A stretch of 6,266 nucleotides of DNA from an uncultured Collinsella sp. (GTDB lineage Bacteria > Actinomycetota > Coriobacteriia > Coriobacteriales > Coriobacteriaceae). Location of the stretch: positions 1-6,266 of the forward strand of contig URYU01000103.1 in the NCBI GenBank assembly GCA_900552155.1. The letters are read 5' to 3'. A program made the position numbers and the translations under genes. This document shows positions 5,278 to 6,266 of this stretch, in pieces; position 1 is the stretch's first letter, and the number at the start of each line of letters is the position of its first letter. The notes under the pieces were generated by a model. That model worked only from the letters and a program-made list of their open reading frames with translations. It was not told the DNA's origin and did not search any database.

Positions 5278-5661
5278 ATGAGTGACTTGCTCAACCCTGC
5301 GAATCTCATCGTGCTTGCCGTGATTGCCGTTGGTATGTTCTTTGGCCTGCGTCGCATTGTCGCTTCGACACGCGGAAAGAGCTGCTGCAGCGATGGCGCG
5401 AGCGGTAAGAAGGCCAAGAAGGTAGTGGTTGCGGATACCGATCCGTCCCACTACCCCTATAGCGATGAGTTGCTCATCGGCGGCATGAGCTGCGACGGCT
5501 GCGCCCGGAATGTGACCAATGCCCTCAATGCGCTTGATGGCGTGTGGGCTACGGTGACGTATGCGGACCACACGGCACGCGTGCGCTCGAAGCGCCCGGT
5601 TGATCGCGACACACTCGAGACGGCAGTGAGGGGCGCGGGCTATTTCGTTATGAAAATGTAG
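5278..5661 (+). CDS. Small membrane-anchored HMA-domain protein (copper-chaperone-like)
   Basis: This 127-residue protein has one N-terminal membrane segment (about 8-24, NLIVLAVIAVGMFFGL), a basic stretch, a Cys pair in GKSCCSDG (33-40), a Lys-rich linker (44-48), and an HMA domain (about 62-127). The metal motif is GGMSCDGCARNV (68-79), with Cys72 and Cys75 as ligands. The HMA fold is known from copper chaperones and copper ATPases. The first 40 residues resemble small FeoB-associated Cys-rich membrane proteins, so it reads as a fusion. With an uncleaved anchor and a basic segment after it, the HMA domain probably faces the cytoplasm. The ATG at 5278 is chosen because AAAGGGG (5266-5272) lies 5 bases upstream; the TTG at 5263 would overlap that site. 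It probably passes or buffers Cu(I) at the membrane, but iron or another metal is possible. Confidence 0.85.
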   Translation: MSDLLNPANLIVLAVIAVGMFFGLRRIVASTRGKSCCSDGASGKKAKKVVVADTDPSHYPYSDELLIGGMSCDGCARNVTNALNALDGVWATVTYADHTARVRSKRPVDRDTLETAVRGAGYFVMKM

Positions 5662-5673
5662 GCGTTGCCCTCT

Positions 5674-5687
5674 CCGGTGGGTACCGG
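5674..5687 (+). terminator. Weak hairpin after the HMA gene
   Basis: CCGGT (5674-5678) pairs with ACCGG (5683-5687) around GGGT, 12 bases after the stop codon. A competing fold pairs GTGGG (5678-5682 area) with CCCAC (5695-5699). Only TTT follows at 5700-5702, so it is a poor intrinsic terminator, though nothing better is visible after this gene. Confidence 0.3.
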
Positions 5688-5721
5688 CCTCCTGCCCACT
5701 TTGACTATCGGCATACAAAAA

Positions 5722-5731
5722 TTTGCGCAAA
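5722..5731. repeat. Perfect 10-base palindrome TTTGCGCAAA
   Basis: TTTGCGCAAA (5722-5731) lies in the AT-rich gap after the HMA gene. TTTGCGC occurs again at 5773-5779. A palindrome of this size could be a dimeric regulator site, but no gene or promoter is placed to confirm this. Confidence 0.35.
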
Positions 5732-5761
5732 AAATAATCTTTAGATGCGGCAAAAGTGGAG

Positions 5762-5819
5762 TTTGGTGACGGTTTGCGCGGAATTCGCTACCAATCGAGC
5801 ATCCATTAACCCGTCCAAA
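5762..5819. other. Possible folded non-coding block in the gap before the secreted-protein gene
   Basis: TTTG and GACGG (5762-5765, 5768-5772) can pair with CCGTC and CAAA (5811-5819), making nine base pairs with a two-base bulge. Inside lies a small stem GCG/CGC (5776-5778 with 5786-5788). There is no open frame of note and no T-run after it. It lies ahead of the candidate promoter at 5837-5865, so it would belong to the end of the HMA transcript or to a separate small RNA. The fold was found by eye only. Confidence 0.25.
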
Positions 5820-5827
5820 AAAATACA

Positions 5828-5845
5828 AGTGTATATTTATACCCT
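5828..5845. promoter_or_regulatory. Dyad GTATA-TT-TATAC, a possible regulator site
   Basis: GTATA (5831-5835), TT, TATAC (5838-5842) is a perfect inverted repeat, and AG/CT pairs extend it to 5829-5844 and 5828-5845 across one mismatch. The layout GTnTA-nn-TAnAC is the form bound by many GntR-family regulators. It covers the -35 region of the candidate promoter ending at 5865, a natural place for repression. Confidence 0.4.
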
Positions 5846-5865
5846 GATGATTACTGTGCTAAGAT
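5837..5865 (+). promoter_or_regulatory. Candidate promoter of the secreted-protein gene
   Basis: TAAGAT (5860-5865) is preceded by TGC (5857-5859), giving an extended -10 element. The -35 position 17 bases upstream holds only TTATAC (5837-5842), a poor match that the TG element could offset. Transcription would start near 5872, leaving a leader of about 63 bases. A second TGC-TAAAAC (5895-5903) is a weaker alternative. Confidence 0.45.
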
Positions 5866-5934
5866 TGCAATTAACCGTGGACAGAAATGAAGAATGCTAA
5901 AACTGGGCTTTAGGACAGGGGAGGCTATAACCTT

Positions 5935-6266
5935 ATGAGACGGGTGGGAACACTTGGCTTGGTGGCAGCGCTTGCCGCTATCTTGGTATCGCCGCTGCCG
6001 GCGCATGCCGAAGACGCTTCGGGTGCCGTTACCTACAATGCGGGAAATGGGTATTCCTTTGAGAAGCTCTCGCATCCTACGGTAGGAACGTCGCAGCCGG
6101 ACGGCATCGTCGACTACCAGGGTGACGGTGCCGTTGCCGTTCCGGGCGCCGATGGTAATACGGCCAACAACGAAGGCGATCGCGGCCAGAGCTACACGTG
6201 GGCGGCTGCGAGCTATGGTGACTGGCTTTATGTGGGCACCTGCTATGCGGCGATGGGCAACACGCT
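5935..6266 (+). CDS. Secreted protein of unknown function, N-terminal part, cut by right window edge
   Basis: The first 110 residues are visible and the frame stays open to the window end. An Arg-Arg n-region (MRRVG), a hydrophobic core (about 6-19) and LPAHA|EDA give a standard signal peptide cut after residue 25. No lipobox is present, so the protein is exported and either released or anchored at an unseen C-terminus. The mature part is Gly/Asp/Asn-rich with aromatic strands. GDRGQSYTWAAASYGDWLYV (81-100) looks like the entry to a beta-propeller blade of the kelch kind, but one blade is too little to name a family. AGGGGAGG (5917-5924) lies 10 bases before the ATG, a slightly long spacing. 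Signal peptide and codon use make it a real gene; the function is not recognised. Confidence 0.8.
   Translation, partial: MRRVGTLGLVAALAAILVSPLPAHAEDASGAVTYNAGNGYSFEKLSHPTVGTSQPDGIVDYQGDGAVAVPGADGNTANNEGDRGQSYTWAAASYGDWLYVGTCYAAMGNT

Noticed and set aside
5221..6075. Minus-strand open frames 5221-5730, 5640-5828 and 5851-6075
   Set aside because: They overlap the HMA gene, the AT-rich gap and the secreted-protein start; none has a ribosome site or recognisable domain.

Overview
The window looks like chromosomal DNA from a high-GC, anaerobic, Gram-positive actinobacterium. The best fit is the Coriobacteriia (Collinsella or a close relative). This is inferred, not proven. The hints are GC-rich coding DNA with AT-rich gaps, strong AGGAGG-type ribosome sites, a lipoprotein-type solute-binding protein, and a clostridial-style pairing of a DUF3793 protein with a short-chain flavodoxin. 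No mobile element, CRISPR array, rRNA or tRNA was seen.

Layout. (1) 3-545 (+): 3' part of an endonuclease IV gene (nfo), cut by the left edge. (2) 546-3860 (+): a complete polar amino-acid ABC importer operon. It has a good sigma70-type promoter (607-635), a binding lipoprotein (693-1553), two consecutive hairpins in the gap (1574-1602 and 1616-1634), a permease (1670-3031), an ATPase (3044-3796), and a strong intrinsic terminator (3823-3860). (3) 3932-5102 (-): a two-gene unit facing the ABC operon, transcribed DUF3793 protein first, then short-chain flavodoxin, from a promoter at 5142-5169. (4) 5278-5661 (+): a small membrane-anchored heavy-metal-associated (HMA) protein, divergent from the DUF3793 unit, with a CsoR-like copper operator just ahead of it. 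(5) 5662-5934: an AT-rich 273-base gap with dyads, a possible folded block and a candidate promoter. (6) 5935-6266 (+): the N-terminus of a secreted protein, cut by the right edge.

How the parts work together. The ABC operon would capture an amino acid outside the membrane with the lipoprotein, pass it through a permease dimer, and power transport with the ATPase. The hairpins after the lipoprotein gene suggest it is made in excess over the membrane parts. The DUF3793/flavodoxin pair and the HMA protein form a back-to-back group that looks tied to metals and redox: flavodoxins commonly stand in for ferredoxin when iron is scarce, and the HMA gene carries a copper-type operator.

The most unusual items are the permease and the HMA gene. 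The permease carries a signal peptide and a roughly 150-residue extracytoplasmic domain, not a recognisable solute-binding domain, fused ahead of an ordinary permease domain. The HMA gene pairs a FeoB-associated-like Cys membrane anchor with a copper-chaperone-like domain under a CsoR-like site. I saw nothing that amounts to a wholly new defence or mobile system.
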